A stretch of 64,000 bases of DNA. Origin: an uncultured Winogradskyella sp. (GTDB taxonomy: Bacteria; Bacteroidota; Bacteroidia; Flavobacteriales; Flavobacteriaceae). The translations under genes and the position numbers were made by a program. Positions 46,243-57,200 of this stretch are shown here, piece by piece; positions within the stretch are counted from its first letter, which is position 1; every line of letters begins with the position of its first letter. The notes beneath the pieces were generated by a model. That model was given only the letters and a program-made list of their open reading frames with translations, was not told the DNA's origin and ran no database searches. The stretch spans positions 62,001 to 126,000 of the forward strand of contig CAJXLB010000004.1 in NCBI GenBank assembly GCA_913055905.1, given 5' to 3'.

Positions 46243-46875
46243 ATGGCACAGAAAGGTAAAATTACAATCACTAACATGATTTACGGATTAGGAGCAGCAA
46301 TCGTAATTGTTGGAGCTTTATTTAAAATTCAGCATTGGCCTTATGGCTCTGAAATCCTAACAGTAGGGATGATTGTAGAAGCGCTGGTATTTACATATTC
46401 GGCTTTTGAAAAGCAACAAGCAGATTTAGACTGGTCGCTTGTATATCCAGAACTAGCTGGAGGAGCAACCTCTGGGAAAAAGAAAAAAGAAGAACCAAAA
46501 GATGCAGAAGGTCTTCTATCAAAGAAATTAGATAACCTTTTAAAAGAAGCTAAAATCGACGGTGAGTTAATGGCGAGCTTAGGAAATAGTATTAAAAATT
46601 TTGAAGGTGCTGCAAAAAGTATATCTCCTACAGTAGATTCTATGTCTGCACAGAAGAAATACAGCGAAGAACTTTCTTTGGCGGCTGCACAAATGGAATC
46701 ACTAAATAGCTTGTACAAGGTACAAATGGAAAGTGCCAACCGTCAAGCTGCAATCAATGAAGAGGCAGTAGAAAGTGCTATTAAACTTAAGGAGCAAATG
46801 GCCTCGCTAGCATCTAATTTATCCTCACTCAATGGTGTTTATGGTGGAATGTTATCCGCAATGAACAAAAACTAA
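46243..46875 (+). CDS. gldL: Gliding motility / T9SS motor protein GldL
   Basis: 210 residues. Two N-terminal membrane helices (about 10-30, 38-56) with the conserved GALFKIQHWPYG loop, and a long cytoplasmic helical tail. GldL surrounds the GldM dimer in the inner membrane as the proton-driven motor of type IX secretion and gliding. The conserved Glu in the second helix (VEALVF) is the kind of residue used in proton coupling. Follows gldK by 80 bases. Confidence 0.97.
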   Translation: MAQKGKITITNMIYGLGAAIVIVGALFKIQHWPYGSEILTVGMIVEALVFTYSAFEKQQADLDWSLVYPELAGGATSGKKKKEEPKDAEGLLSKKLDNLLKEAKIDGELMASLGNSIKNFEGAAKSISPTVDSMSAQKKYSEELSLAAAQMESLNSLYKVQMESANRQAAINEEAVESAIKLKEQMASLASNLSSLNGVYGGMLSAMNKN

Positions 46876-46919
46876 TTAGTTTTTATCATTAATCTTAAAC
46901 ACATTTAAAATTAATTACA

Positions 46920-48497
46920 ATGGCAGGAGGAAAATTATCTGCAAGGCAGAAAATGATTAACTTAATGTACTTGGTATTTATTGCTATGATGGCAATGAAC
47001 ATGTCCAAGGAAGTACTATCCGCATTTGGTCTGATGGAAGCGAAATTCGCAGAATCAAATACGGTAGCAGACGAAAAAAATGATGCTTTACTAGCTGATC
47101 TAGCAACAAAGGCTGAAGAAAAGCCTATGGAATTTGCTGTGCCAGCAAATAAAGCTGCAGAGGTGAGCATTGTTTCCGATAGATTTTATAAGTATATAGA
47201 AACGCTTAAACAAGATTTATTAAGGGAAGGTAATTACACCATAGACCCAGAAACGGGAACATTGCCGTTTGAGGCTATGGATAAAACCGATATTCTTGAT
47301 GAAATGTGGTTTACAGGAGATCGCTATACTAAAAAAGGTCAGGAAGTTGTAAACAAAATACAAGAATACAAGGAAGATATCAAGAGAATTCTTGGGTCTG
47401 ACGTGAAGTATAAAAAAGCAATTGAGCGCTTTGAAAGCCGCTTTAGCTTAGATAAAGTTGAAAATCAAAAAATTGGTAAGGAAATAGATTGGTTGAATTA
47501 CCATTTCCAAGGGTTCCCAGCTATTGCATCATATACAAAGCTTACCGCTATGCAAAATGATGTAAAGGTAACAGAGACCAACCTTTTCAACTTATTTTTA
47601 GGAAATACATTAGACGAAGCCGTTTCTTTAAAGAAATATCAAGCTATTGTTTTGGCAGACAAATCAGCATTCTTCGCTGGCGAACAATTCCAAGGAAAAG
47701 TTGTTCTTGGAAAGTACGCTAACGTTACGCCAACCAAATTAACAGTACAAGGTAAAGAGATTAATGTGGCTGAAGCCATAGACTCTAGCGGTGCTGCACG
47801 TCTTGATTTCAATGTAGGAAATGTTGGAGAACAGAAAATTGAAGGTAAGTTTACCTTTTTAGAAGACGGAAAGCCACTTGAAATTCCTATTGTTGGTAAC
47901 TATGTGGTCGTTCCAAGACCTAAATCAGCAACCATTTCAGCAGATAAAATGAATGTTGTGTACCGTGGTGTAGAAAATCCAATGACAATCTCTTTTGCTG
48001 GTGTACCAGACAACAAAGTAAATGCTTCTGGTGCTGGTTTAAGTAAGGTATCAGGGCAAGGAAAATATGTTATGAATCCAGGTGCTGGTAAAGAAGTTAC
48101 AATCAATGTAACTGCTACCTTGGATGATGGCTCTAAAGAAAGCGATAGCAAAACCTTTAGAATTAAGGATATTCCTGCGCCAACTGGTGTAATTGCTGGT
48201 CAAACAGGAGTTGTTAAATTACCAAAACGAAACGTGGAAATTGGTACTGTAAGTGCTAAGCTAGACGATTTTGTATTCGACTTGCCAATTGAAGTAACTT
48301 CATTTAAAATTAAAGTACCAGGACAGCCTACAGTAAACGTAGCAGGTACAAAAATGAATGGTCAGGCTCAAGCAGCAATCAAAAGAGCACGTCGTGGAGA
48401 TAACATTACAATTTTTGATATCAAAGCAAGAATCAAAGGAAATTCATCTTACAAGTTAAAGAATGTTTCTCCTGTAATTGTTGAGGTAACCAATTAA
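46920..48497 (+). CDS. gldM: Gliding motility / T9SS protein GldM
   Basis: 525 residues. GGKLSARQKMINLMYLVFIA forms the single N-terminal membrane helix with its preceding Arg/Lys. The periplasmic part has four domains of the GldM type, including KPLEIPIVGNYVVVPRPKSA and PTVNVAGTKMNGQAQAAIKR near the end. GldM spans the periplasm as a dimer and links the GldL motor to the GldK-GldN ring. Follows gldL by 44 bases. Confidence 0.97.
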   Translation: MAGGKLSARQKMINLMYLVFIAMMAMNMSKEVLSAFGLMEAKFAESNTVADEKNDALLADLATKAEEKPMEFAVPANKAAEVSIVSDRFYKYIETLKQDLLREGNYTIDPETGTLPFEAMDKTDILDEMWFTGDRYTKKGQEVVNKIQEYKEDIKRILGSDVKYKKAIERFESRFSLDKVENQKIGKEIDWLNYHFQGFPAIASYTKLTAMQNDVKVTETNLFNLFLGNTLDEAVSLKKYQAIVLADKSAFFAGEQFQGKVVLGKYANVTPTKLTVQGKEINVAEAIDSSGAARLDFNVGNVGEQKIEGKFTFLEDGKPLEIPIVGNYVVVPRPKSATISADKMNVVYRGVENPMTISFAGVPDNKVNASGAGLSKVSGQGKYVMNPGAGKEVTINVTATLDDGSKESDSKTFRIKDIPAPTGVIAGQTGVVKLPKRNVEIGTVSAKLDDFVFDLPIEVTSFKIKVPGQPTVNVAGTKMNGQAQAAIKRARRGDNITIFDIKARIKGNSSYKLKNVSPVIVEVTN

Positions 48498-48529
48498 TAA
48501 ACAATTTATCTGAAGAGATAGCGTTCTAA

Positions 48530-49465
48530 ATGAACAAACCCAAATTTAAGAGAACAATGAAAATGAGAAGCTTTTTATATACAGGTATAGCCGTTATAGC
48601 AACTAATTTTATGTTTGCTCAGGCCAATATCCTCAATGCGAAAATACCAGAAGAAATTGGTATGAAAACTGAAGCACAACTCGCTCTAGATAACGATAAG
48701 CCTTTAGAGTATGGCTACGTTGGAGACAGGGATATATTGTACTCTAAAATGATTTGGGAAAAAGTTGTTTTAGACGAGCGTGTAAACTTTCCACTATATT
48801 TTCCTGTTGAAGAAAACTTAGGAGAGAATAGAAAGTCACTCTATCAGGTTTTAATGGAAAATTTGGAAAGCGGAATGATTCCAAAGGTATATGCCGATTC
48901 TTACTTTACTGAAGAGCGTACCTTAAAGGATTTGGAAGCATCCCTTACCATGACTAGAATTACCAATGCAGGGATAGATTACATGAATGAAAACGCTGTT
49001 GGTCAAGATGAAGTTCCAGAAGAGTTTATCATTAGACGTGAAATTGGTCCTGCGGACATCAATTCATATCTTATAAAAGGTCTTTGGTATTTTGACAAGC
49101 GCCAAGGCGAATTGAAATATCGTATCCTTGCGTTAGCTCCTGCAGCGCCAGATGTTAATTTTATTGATGAGGAAGGTGATGCCAATAGTGAACCGATTCC
49201 AATGTTCTGGGTGTTCTATCCAGAGATTAGGGATATCTTACACGAAGCCAAAGCTTTTAATGATAGCAACAGTGCAGTTCCTATATCTTTTGACCACTTG
49301 TTAAATAGTAGACGTTTTAGCGGTATTATCTACAAGGAAGAAAATGTATATGGTGACAGGGAAGTAAAAGAATATGTTGCTGAAAATGCATTGATGCAGC
49401 TGTTGGAATCTGAGCGAATCAAAAATAAAATACGCGATTTCGAACAAGATATGTGGAGCTATTAG
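48530..49465 (+). CDS. gldN: Gliding motility / T9SS protein GldN
   Basis: 311 residues. Signal peptide ending at FMFAQ; downstream motifs VNFPLYFPVEE, LYQVLMENLESG and MFWVFYPEIRDILHEAKAFN are typical of GldN/PorN. It pairs with GldK in the periplasmic ring. The first ATG (48530) gives a long basic leader; later in-frame ATGs at 48557 and 48563 would give a more typical signal peptide, so the start is unsure by about 10 codons. Last gene of the operon, ending at a strong terminator. Confidence 0.95.
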   Translation: MNKPKFKRTMKMRSFLYTGIAVIATNFMFAQANILNAKIPEEIGMKTEAQLALDNDKPLEYGYVGDRDILYSKMIWEKVVLDERVNFPLYFPVEENLGENRKSLYQVLMENLESGMIPKVYADSYFTEERTLKDLEASLTMTRITNAGIDYMNENAVGQDEVPEEFIIRREIGPADINSYLIKGLWYFDKRQGELKYRILALAPAAPDVNFIDEEGDANSEPIPMFWVFYPEIRDILHEAKAFNDSNSAVPISFDHLLNSRRFSGIIYKEENVYGDREVKEYVAENALMQLLESERIKNKIRDFEQDMWSY

Positions 49466-49486
49466 TATCCACAAGATAGAATGAAG

Positions 49487-49513
49487 CGCCCACTTTTGTA
49501 GTGGGCGTTTTTT
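49487..49513 (+). terminator. Terminator of the gldKLMN operon
   Basis: CGCCCACT (49487-49494), loop TTTGT, AGTGGGCG (49500-49507), then TTTTTT. Perfect 8-bp GC-rich stem. Confidence 0.9.
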
Positions 49514-49573
49514 ATATGTGGAAGTTGGGACATAATTTTGTTAACTTCTAAACAAGAAAATTAAATCAATAGG

Positions 49574-50623
49574 ATGAGGAATGTAGATTATATTATTGTG
49601 GGCTGCGGTTTGGCTGGTATTGCGTTCTGCGAAACCTTAAGAGCTCATAACAAATCATTCCTTGTCTACGACAATAATTCGCAACAATCCTCTTTGGTTG
49701 CTGCAGGACTTTACAACCCGGTTATACTAAAGCGATTCACGCCAGTTTGGCAAGTTAAGACCCAACTGAAAATTGCTCTTCCGCTTTATGCTAAAATAGA
49801 ACAGGATTTAAATATAAAAATTGATTATCCATTGAGGATATTGAGGCGTTTCGCTTCTGTCCAAGAACAGAATCTTTGGTTTACGGCAGCAGATAAACCG
49901 GCTCTACAGGACTTTATGAATCCAACAGTAATTTCTAATGTAAATGATAACATTGATGCGCCATTTGGCTTTGGTGAGGTGCTTCAAGCAGGCCGTTTAG
50001 ATACTGAAGTTCTTCTAAAGGAATACAGACTCTACCTCTCAAAACAAGGTTTACTGATTACCCAGAAATTCAATTATGATGTAGTGCGCTCAACAGACCA
50101 TCATATTTATTATGAAAACATCCAAGCACAACAGATAGTTTTTGCGGAAGGTTTTGGTATGAAACAAAACCCTTTTTTCAACACCTTACCGCTCAACGGT
50201 ACAAAAGGGGAAGTCCTTACGGCCTATATCCCAAATTTAAAAATAGATTTCATTGTAAAATCTTCGGTTTTTGTGATTCCATTGGGTGAGGACCTCTATG
50301 CTGTGGGTTCAACTTATAACTGGCAAGACAAGACTAATCATCCTACTAAGGAAGCAAAGGAAGAACTTCTAAGAAAACTTAAGACATTTATTACGGCAGA
50401 CATCCAAATTGTAGATCACGTTGCAGGCATAAGACCAACGGTTAAGGATCGCAGACCTTTGGTAGGTAGTCATCACGACCATAAAAACATTCATGTACTA
50501 AATGGTCTTGGAACGCGAGGAGTCCTCATAGCACCTTACGCTGCAGAGCAACTATATCGATCCATAGAACTGAATGAACCGCTTGATGAGGATATTAATA
50601 TTCAAAGGTTCATTAAGGATTAA
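49574..50623 (+). CDS. FAD-dependent oxidoreductase, D-amino-acid-oxidase (DAO) family
   Basis: 349 residues. The Rossmann dinucleotide motif is at the start: DYIIVGCGLAGIAF (residues 4-17). SSLVAAGLYNPV follows as the second FAD-contact element. The C-terminal GIRPTVKDRRPLVG and NGLGTRGVLIAP are typical of the DAO fold (glycine oxidase, ThiO and relatives). It probably oxidises an amine substrate in the cytoplasm; specificity is not evident. Monocistronic; ends back to back with the convergent DUF983 gene. Confidence 0.85.
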   Translation: MRNVDYIIVGCGLAGIAFCETLRAHNKSFLVYDNNSQQSSLVAAGLYNPVILKRFTPVWQVKTQLKIALPLYAKIEQDLNIKIDYPLRILRRFASVQEQNLWFTAADKPALQDFMNPTVISNVNDNIDAPFGFGEVLQAGRLDTEVLLKEYRLYLSKQGLLITQKFNYDVVRSTDHHIYYENIQAQQIVFAEGFGMKQNPFFNTLPLNGTKGEVLTAYIPNLKIDFIVKSSVFVIPLGEDLYAVGSTYNWQDKTNHPTKEAKEELLRKLKTFITADIQIVDHVAGIRPTVKDRRPLVGSHHDHKNIHVLNGLGTRGVLIAPYAAEQLYRSIELNEPLDEDINIQRFIKD

Positions 50624-51010
50624 TTAATCCTTCTTTACTAAGGATTTGTCGTAGGACATGAATAAGTTGATCCAAATATTGCGTGACAACCTCATGATAA
50701 TTGGCATAAAACCAATGAGGGTAAGTATAATAGCTATAAAAGCCGTTATCAGGGACGTTTCAATAATCAAATACGAAATAACGAAAGCCGCTACGGCAAA
50801 AGCAATACCTACGGCATAACTCACGTACATAGAGCCATAAAAAAACGACGGTTCCATTCGGTAGCGTGTGCCACAATGCGAACATTTGTCGTTAATCTTT
50901 AATGTATCGGATAAAACATAGGGATTTTTAGTAACATACATAGATTCTTGGTGGCATTTCGGGCATGCTCCAAAAAGAATACTATATAATTTCATTCCTT
51001 TCTTAATCAT
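50624..51010 (-). CDS. DUF983 membrane protein with zinc-ribbon-like cysteines
   Basis: 128 residues. Two CxxC pairs (CPKCH at about 15-19 and CSHCG at about 39-43) form a probable zinc ribbon, followed by two membrane helices (about 60-80, 85-105). DUF983 proteins are widespread in Bacteroidetes and alphaproteobacteria; function unknown. Its stop codon directly abuts that of the convergent flavoprotein gene (50623/50624). Confidence 0.85.
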   Translation of the reverse strand: MIKKGMKLYSILFGACPKCHQESMYVTKNPYVLSDTLKINDKCSHCGTRYRMEPSFFYGSMYVSYAVGIAFAVAAFVISYLIIETSLITAFIAIILTLIGFMPIIMRLSRNIWINLFMSYDKSLVKKD

Positions 51011-51021
51011 AGATATTCACT

Positions 51022-51029
51022 TACTTTTG
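51022..51029 (+). promoter_or_regulatory. Promoter -7 element of the ABC-F gene
   Basis: TACTTTTG, exact TAnnTTTG match, 66 bases before the ATG at 51096. It excludes the in-frame TTG at 51027 as start. Confidence 0.6.
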
Positions 51030-51095
51030 CGATGTCATAACAATGAAACAAAGATACCTATTAATGAGGGTTGTTTCGTAACAAAAGTCACAAAA

Positions 51096-53009
51096 ATGCT
51101 CAATGTCCATAACCTGTCGGTTTCTTTTCAAGGCGAATTTCTTTTTGAAGAAATCACCTTTAAGCTTGGGGCTGGAGGCCGTGTTGGACTCATTGGTAAA
51201 AATGGTGCGGGTAAGTCTACCTTGCTAAGGATCTTAGCCAATGAACAAGAATACGATAGTGGTCAAATAGCCAAGGATAAGGATATTAAGATAGGCTTTC
51301 TTAAACAAGACATTGATTTTGAACATGGCCGAACCGTTTTAGAGGAAGCCTACGAAGCGTTTGAAGAAATAAAGCAATGTGAGGCTAAACTAGCAGACAT
51401 TAATACCGAGCTTTCGCAACGAACCGATTATGAGAGTGATACTTATCATCAACTTATGGTAGATTTAAACGATATTCAGCATCAATATGAAATTATTGGC
51501 GGATACAATTACCAAGGAGAAACCGAAAAGGTACTTCAGGGACTAGGTTTTAACAGAGACGATTTCAACAAGCTTACAGATACCTTTTCTGGTGGATGGC
51601 GCATGCGCATAGAATTGGCGAAGCTATTACTTCAAAATAACGACCTTCTATTGCTGGATGAGCCCACGAATCACCTAGATATAGAATCTATCCTTTGGTT
51701 GGAAGGATTTCTTAAGGTCTACCCAGGTGCAGTGGTCATAGTTTCCCATGATAAGATGTTTCTGGATAATGTGACTACTAGAACTATAGAAATATCCTTA
51801 GGAAGGATTTACGATTATAATAAGCCTTACAGTAAATTTCTAGAGTTGCGCCAAGACATACGTCAACAACAAATTGCGGCCCAAAAGAATCAAGAAAAAC
51901 AGATTGAACAAACAGAAAAGCTCATAGAAAAATTCAGGGCCAAAGCGTCAAAAGCAAGCATGGCGCAATCTCTCATTAAAAAACTAGATCGTATAGAGCG
52001 TATCGAGGTAGATGAAGATGATAATAGTGTAATGACGTTAAATTTTCCGGTTTCCATAACGCCTGGTAAAGTTGTGGCAGAGCTAAAGAATGTATCTAAG
52101 CATTACGGGAAGCTAGAGGTGCTTAAAGACGTTAACTTAACCATTTCAAGAGGTACAAAAACTGCCTTTGTAGGTCAAAATGGACAAGGAAAATCAACCC
52201 TTGCAAAAATTATTGTTGGCGAAATACCTCATGAAGGCAAATGCAACTTAGGCCATAATGTAAAATTAGGGTACTTCGCCCAGAATCAAGCAGAATATCT
52301 CGATGGCAATAAAACAGTCCTAGATACGATGATTGATGCAGCCAATGAATCCAACAGAAGTAAGGTTAGAGATATTCTAGGTGCTTTTTTGTTCAGAGGA
52401 GAGGAGGTAGATAAGTATGTCAAGGTGCTTTCCGGTGGCGAGCGCAATCGTCTGGCGCTTGCAAAATTATTGCTTCAGCCTTTTAATGTGCTTATTATGG
52501 ATGAGCCAACCAACCACTTGGATATACAATCTAAAAATGTATTAAAAGAAGCTTTAAAATCTTTTGAAGGTACTTTGATATTGGTATCTCACGACCGTGA
52601 GTTTCTTCAGGGGCTTACAGATATCGTTTACGAGTTTAAGGATAAAAAAATTAAGCCATATTTGGGAGATATCGATTATTATTTAGAGGATAGAAACCTT
52701 CAAAACTTAAGAGAGGCCGAAAAACGCACAGTAAATGAAGAGAAGAGCTCAAAAGGAGACAATAAAGATTCCTATAAAAATCAGAAGAAAGCCAAGTCCA
52801 TAAAAAATAAGATCAGCAACATTGAATCCCGAATAAGTCAATTGGAAAAGGATATTAAATCCGATGATTTTAAGTTAGAAACCGATTACGACAAGACCGC
52901 TTCGGACCCTAATTTTTTTGACCAGTATCAGGCCAAAAAATCCGATTTAGAATCCCTTATGGAAGAATGGGAATCCCTTCAAGAAGAATTAGAAGGCTTT
53001 AACAATTAA
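51096..53009 (+). CDS. ABC-F family ATPase (ribosome-associated type)
   Basis: 637 residues from the ATG at 51096. Two ABC ATPase domains in one chain without membrane segments: first Walker A GKNGAGKST (34-42) and signature FSGGW; second Walker A GQNGQGKST and signature LSGGE; both have LLDEPTNHLD-type Walker B (LIMDEPTNHLD in the second). Between them lies the P-site linker with a basic helical pair (QEKQIEQTEKLIEKFRAKAS). A C-terminal coiled coil (about 560-637) is present, as in Uup. Such proteins act on the ribosomal E site to relieve stalling. Starts 85 bases after the divergent DUF983 gene. Confidence 0.93.
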   Translation: MLNVHNLSVSFQGEFLFEEITFKLGAGGRVGLIGKNGAGKSTLLRILANEQEYDSGQIAKDKDIKIGFLKQDIDFEHGRTVLEEAYEAFEEIKQCEAKLADINTELSQRTDYESDTYHQLMVDLNDIQHQYEIIGGYNYQGETEKVLQGLGFNRDDFNKLTDTFSGGWRMRIELAKLLLQNNDLLLLDEPTNHLDIESILWLEGFLKVYPGAVVIVSHDKMFLDNVTTRTIEISLGRIYDYNKPYSKFLELRQDIRQQQIAAQKNQEKQIEQTEKLIEKFRAKASKASMAQSLIKKLDRIERIEVDEDDNSVMTLNFPVSITPGKVVAELKNVSKHYGKLEVLKDVNLTISRGTKTAFVGQNGQGKSTLAKIIVGEIPHEGKCNLGHNVKLGYFAQNQAEYLDGNKTVLDTMIDAANESNRSKVRDILGAFLFRGEEVDKYVKVLSGGERNRLALAKLLLQPFNVLIMDEPTNHLDIQSKNVLKEALKSFEGTLILVSHDREFLQGLTDIVYEFKDKKIKPYLGDIDYYLEDRNLQNLREAEKRTVNEEKSSKGDNKDSYKNQKKAKSIKNKISNIESRISQLEKDIKSDDFKLETDYDKTASDPNFFDQYQAKKSDLESLMEEWESLQEELEGFNN

Positions 53010-53042
53010 GATTATTTTAACGGCATCACTTTGTGATATGGG

Positions 53043-53050
53043 TAACTTTG
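53043..53050 (+). promoter_or_regulatory. Promoter -7 element of the RND efflux operon
   Basis: TAACTTTG, exact TAnnTTTG match 21 bases before the ATG at 53072. It argues against the in-frame ATG at 53033, which lies before it. Confidence 0.65.
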
Positions 53051-53071
53051 CGCTCCTATCAACCTTGCATT

Positions 53072-54196
53072 ATGTTAAGAAAAGTCATCTTATCGATTTT
53101 GGGTTTAGCTTTAGTTGTTGGATCTATCTTTGTCGCTAATACGCTGATTAAGAATAAAAATAAGCCTAAACCAGTAGCTTCAAAAGTGGTTAAAACCGTT
53201 TTTGTAGATACAGTACACAACGCAACCATACCAATAGTTATTACTGCTAATGGAAATACTGTCGCCAAACGCCGAGTGGAGATTTATTCAGAAGTGCAAG
53301 GCGTATTTAAGCCAACGGGCAAATTATTTAAGGCGGGACAATCTTACCGAAAAGGCGAACGATTGATACATATTGATGCTTCTGAATACTATGCAAGTGT
53401 ACAATCGGCCAAAAGTAATTTATACAATGATATCGCTGCGATTATGCCGGATTTGCGTTTAGATTTTCCTGAGATTTATCCGAAATGGGAAAACTACTTG
53501 TCATCATTTGATCTAGAAGCAGCCACACCTAAGTTACCAGAAATAACATCAAATAAGGAAAACTATTTTATAACGGGACGTGGAATTGTATCAAGTTATT
53601 ACAATGTAAAAAACTTAGAACAGCGTCTATCCAAGTATTATATAAATGCACCGTTTTCGGGAGTTTTAACGGAAGCATTGGTTACTGAAGGTACGCTGGT
53701 TAGAAATGGTCAAAAACTCGGAGAATTTATCGATACATCTGAGTATGAAATTGAAGTAGCCATAACCAAAAGTTATGCACCTTTTATTAAGGTTGGTGAA
53801 GAGGTGGTTCTATCAGACCTAAATGGTACGAGCACCTATACGGGAATGGTTTCACGCGTCAACGGTAGTATTGATTTAACCACTCAGACCATCACGGCAT
53901 TTATAAATGTTAAGCATCCAGATATAAAGGAGGGTATGTATCTCAAAGCAGATTTAAATGCAAGAGACGAGCCAAATGCTGTTGAAATAGATAGAATGCT
54001 TTTATCAGAAGATAATACCATTTTTGCAGTTCGGGATAGTGTGCTAGAATCAATAAGCGTGAAACCAGTATTTTTCTCAGATAAGAAGGTTATTCTAAAG
54101 GATGTGAAGGACGGAACGGTGATTCTTAAAAAACCGGTTCCTGGTGCTTACTCTGGTATGTTGGTAAAACCTTATTTAGATACCCAAGCCCAATAA
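53072..54196 (+). CDS. RND efflux periplasmic adaptor (HlyD/MFP family)
   Basis: 374 residues from the ATG at 53072 (MLRKVILSILGLALVVG). One membrane anchor (about 5-24), then a short lipoyl/barrel-sandwich half (GNTVAKRRVEIYSEVQG), a helical hairpin (about 110-180), the second lipoyl half (INAPFSGVLTEALVTEG) and a beta barrel with GMYLKADLNARDEP. It bridges the pump and TolC channel. Followed after 4 bases by the pump gene. Confidence 0.93.
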   Translation: MLRKVILSILGLALVVGSIFVANTLIKNKNKPKPVASKVVKTVFVDTVHNATIPIVITANGNTVAKRRVEIYSEVQGVFKPTGKLFKAGQSYRKGERLIHIDASEYYASVQSAKSNLYNDIAAIMPDLRLDFPEIYPKWENYLSSFDLEAATPKLPEITSNKENYFITGRGIVSSYYNVKNLEQRLSKYYINAPFSGVLTEALVTEGTLVRNGQKLGEFIDTSEYEIEVAITKSYAPFIKVGEEVVLSDLNGTSTYTGMVSRVNGSIDLTTQTITAFINVKHPDIKEGMYLKADLNARDEPNAVEIDRMLLSEDNTIFAVRDSVLESISVKPVFFSDKKVILKDVKDGTVILKKPVPGAYSGMLVKPYLDTQAQ

Positions 54197-54200
54197 AATC

Positions 54201-57200
54201 ATGCGAAAGATCATTGCGTTCTTTATTAGATACCATGTCGCCGTCAATATTTTGATCGGTGCCTTTTTTGTGTTTGGTATTTTAGGGTTTAGTGCTTTAA
54301 AATCTAGTTTTTTTCCTTTAGTAGATTCTAAGATTATCACGATTACCATAACCTATCCTGGAGCATCGCCTCAGGAAATTGAAGAAGGTGTGGTACTTAA
54401 GATTGAAGATAATCTCAAAGGACTTCGTGGTATAGATAGGGTAACCTCTGTTTCTAATGAAAATGGAGGGACTATCACCGTAGAAATAGAAAAAGGGGAA
54501 AATATAGACTTCATGCTCCTAGAGGTGAAGAATGCAGTTGATCGTGTACCGAGTTATCCTGCCGATATGGAGCCGCTTATAGTTGCTAAAAGAGAGGAAG
54601 TTAGACAAACGATAAGCTTTGCGGTAAGCGGTGAGAACATTCCTCTAGCAACGCTAAAACAAATTGCTAGACAGATAGAAAATGATCTTCGTGGGATACA
54701 GGGAATTTCCCAAGTGGAGATTTCTGGGTTTCCAGCAGAGGAAATTGAAATCGCCGTAAACGAAAACAACTTATTAGCCTACGATATTACGTTTACAGAT
54801 GTCGCTCTAGCGGTAGGGCAATCCAACATACTTGTTACTGGAGGAAACATTAAAACCGACAAGGAAGATTATTTAATTAGGGCCAATAACAGGTCTTATT
54901 ATGGAGATGAACTTTCCAATATTGTAATAAAGGCAACACCAAGTGGTAAAACGGTGCGTCTTAAGGATGTGGCCATTATAAGGGACCGCTTCTCAGAAAC
55001 TCCTAATGCCACTTATTTTAATAGAGAACTTTCTGTAGATATAACGGTAACCAGTACCAATAATGAAGATCTGGTCAGTTCTGCCCAAAAAGTAAAAGAT
55101 TACATAGAACAATTTAATCAAAAGTACACCAATGTGCGTTTAGACGTGGTTAGGGATTTGTCCATAACCTTGGAGCAACGGACACAATTGCTTTTTGAAA
55201 ATGCCTTGGCAGGAATTATTCTAGTTCTAATTTTCCTTTCCCTGTTCTTGAATACTCGATTGGCATTTTGGGTGGCGTTTGGCCTACCTATTTCCTTCTT
55301 GGGAATGTTTATGTTTGCCGGACAGTTTGATGTTACGATTAACGTTCTTTCGTTATTTGGAATGATTATCGTCATCGGGATATTGGTAGATGACGGTATT
55401 GTTATTGCAGAAAATATCTATCAGCATTATGAACGTGGAAAAAAACCAATTCAAGCAGCTATAGATGGTACTCTTGAAGTAATTCCTCCTGTAGTATCCG
55501 CTATCATTACCACACTTTTGGCTTTTTCAACATTTCTGTTCTTAGACAGTAGGATTGGGGAATTCTTTAGTGAGGTTTCTGTTATTGTTATTCTTACGTT
55601 AACGGTATCTCTTATCGAGGCGCTCATTATCCTACCAGCACACTTGGCGCACTCTAAAGCATTGCGTGCCAAAAATGGTCAAGATGAACCACAAGGAATC
55701 AAGCGCTTTTTTGCAAAAATGCGTGCTATTAATAAACTTGGCGATCGTATTATGAGCTTTAATAGAGATCGGATTTACGCGCCCTGTTTGCGCTTTGTGC
55801 TGGAGTATAAATTATTGGCTCTGAGTATTTTTATCGCCTTGTTAATCTTCACCCTTGGCGCCGTAGGAGGTGGCATTATCAGTGTAACGTTGTTTCCTAG
55901 AATAGCCAGCGATCAGGTTGCTGTAACTTTAGATATGCCAAATGGCACCAATGAACGCATTACGGATTCTATTATTTCAATGATTGAGGATAAGGTAGAT
56001 ATAGTCAATGCAGAATTTACAGAAGAGTATCTCCAAGAGACCGATAAGGAATTGGTTGAAAATGTTATTAAAACGATTAATAGTTCGTCTAGTGCCGCAT
56101 TGCGCATAAATATGCTTCCTGGTGAGGAGCGCCCAGATGAAATCACTTCAATCTTAGTGGCAAATAGATTGCGCGAACTGGTAGGGCCTGTAGTAGGTGT
56201 AGAACGCTTAATATTTGGGTCTGGAAGCAATTTTGGAGGAAGTCCAATTTCAGTATCCTTACTGAGTAATAATATAGCGGAACTTAAGGCAGCTAAGGCA
56301 GAGCTTAAGGAAATAATGGCTTCAAATCCTGCTTTAAAAGATGTTGAGGATAATGACCCTGCTGGTATAAAGGAGATTCGTCTTCAGCTCAAACAAAGTG
56401 CTTACCTTCTTGGCCTAGACCTAAGAACCGTTATGAATCAGGTCAGGGCCGGATTTTTTGGAGTGCAGGCACAGCGCTTTCAAAGAGGTCAAGATGAAAT
56501 CCGCGTATGGGTAAGGTATGATCGAACGAATAGAGCATCTATTAACGATTTAGACGGAATGCGCATAAGGACGCCCAGCGGTGATCGAGTAAACCTAAGG
56601 GATATTGCAGAATACAGTATTGAGCGCGGTGATGTATTAATTAATCACTTGGAAGGTCAACGTGAAATTCAAGTATCTGCAGATATGAAGGAAGCCAATG
56701 CCAGTAATACAGATATTATGGCAGATTTAAGAGAGAACATCATTCCGCAGCTGCAATCAAAATACCCAACCATTTCAGCTTCCTTTGAAGGACAGAACAG
56801 AGAGCGCGAGAAGTTGACTCGCTCACTTAAATCGGCTGGTTTGGTTATCATATTGTTGATTTACGCCACCATAGCATTTACATTCAGAAGTTACAGTCAG
56901 CCCTTATTACTTATAGTTTTAATTCCTTTTAGTTTAACAGCAGTGGCTTGGGGCCATTTACTTCTTGGCTTTCCTTTAAACATACTTTCGCTATTGGGAA
57001 TTATAGCACTTATTGGCATAATGGTTAATGATGGTTTGGTACTTATTGGAAAATTCAATTCCAATTTAAAGGAAGGTTTGCATTTTGATCGTGCATTGAT
57101 TGAGGCAGGTAAATCTCGATTTAGGGCTATTTTTCTAACCTCATTGACTACCATTGCAGGTTTGGCACCATTGCTTTTGGAAAAAAGTAGGCAAGCCCAA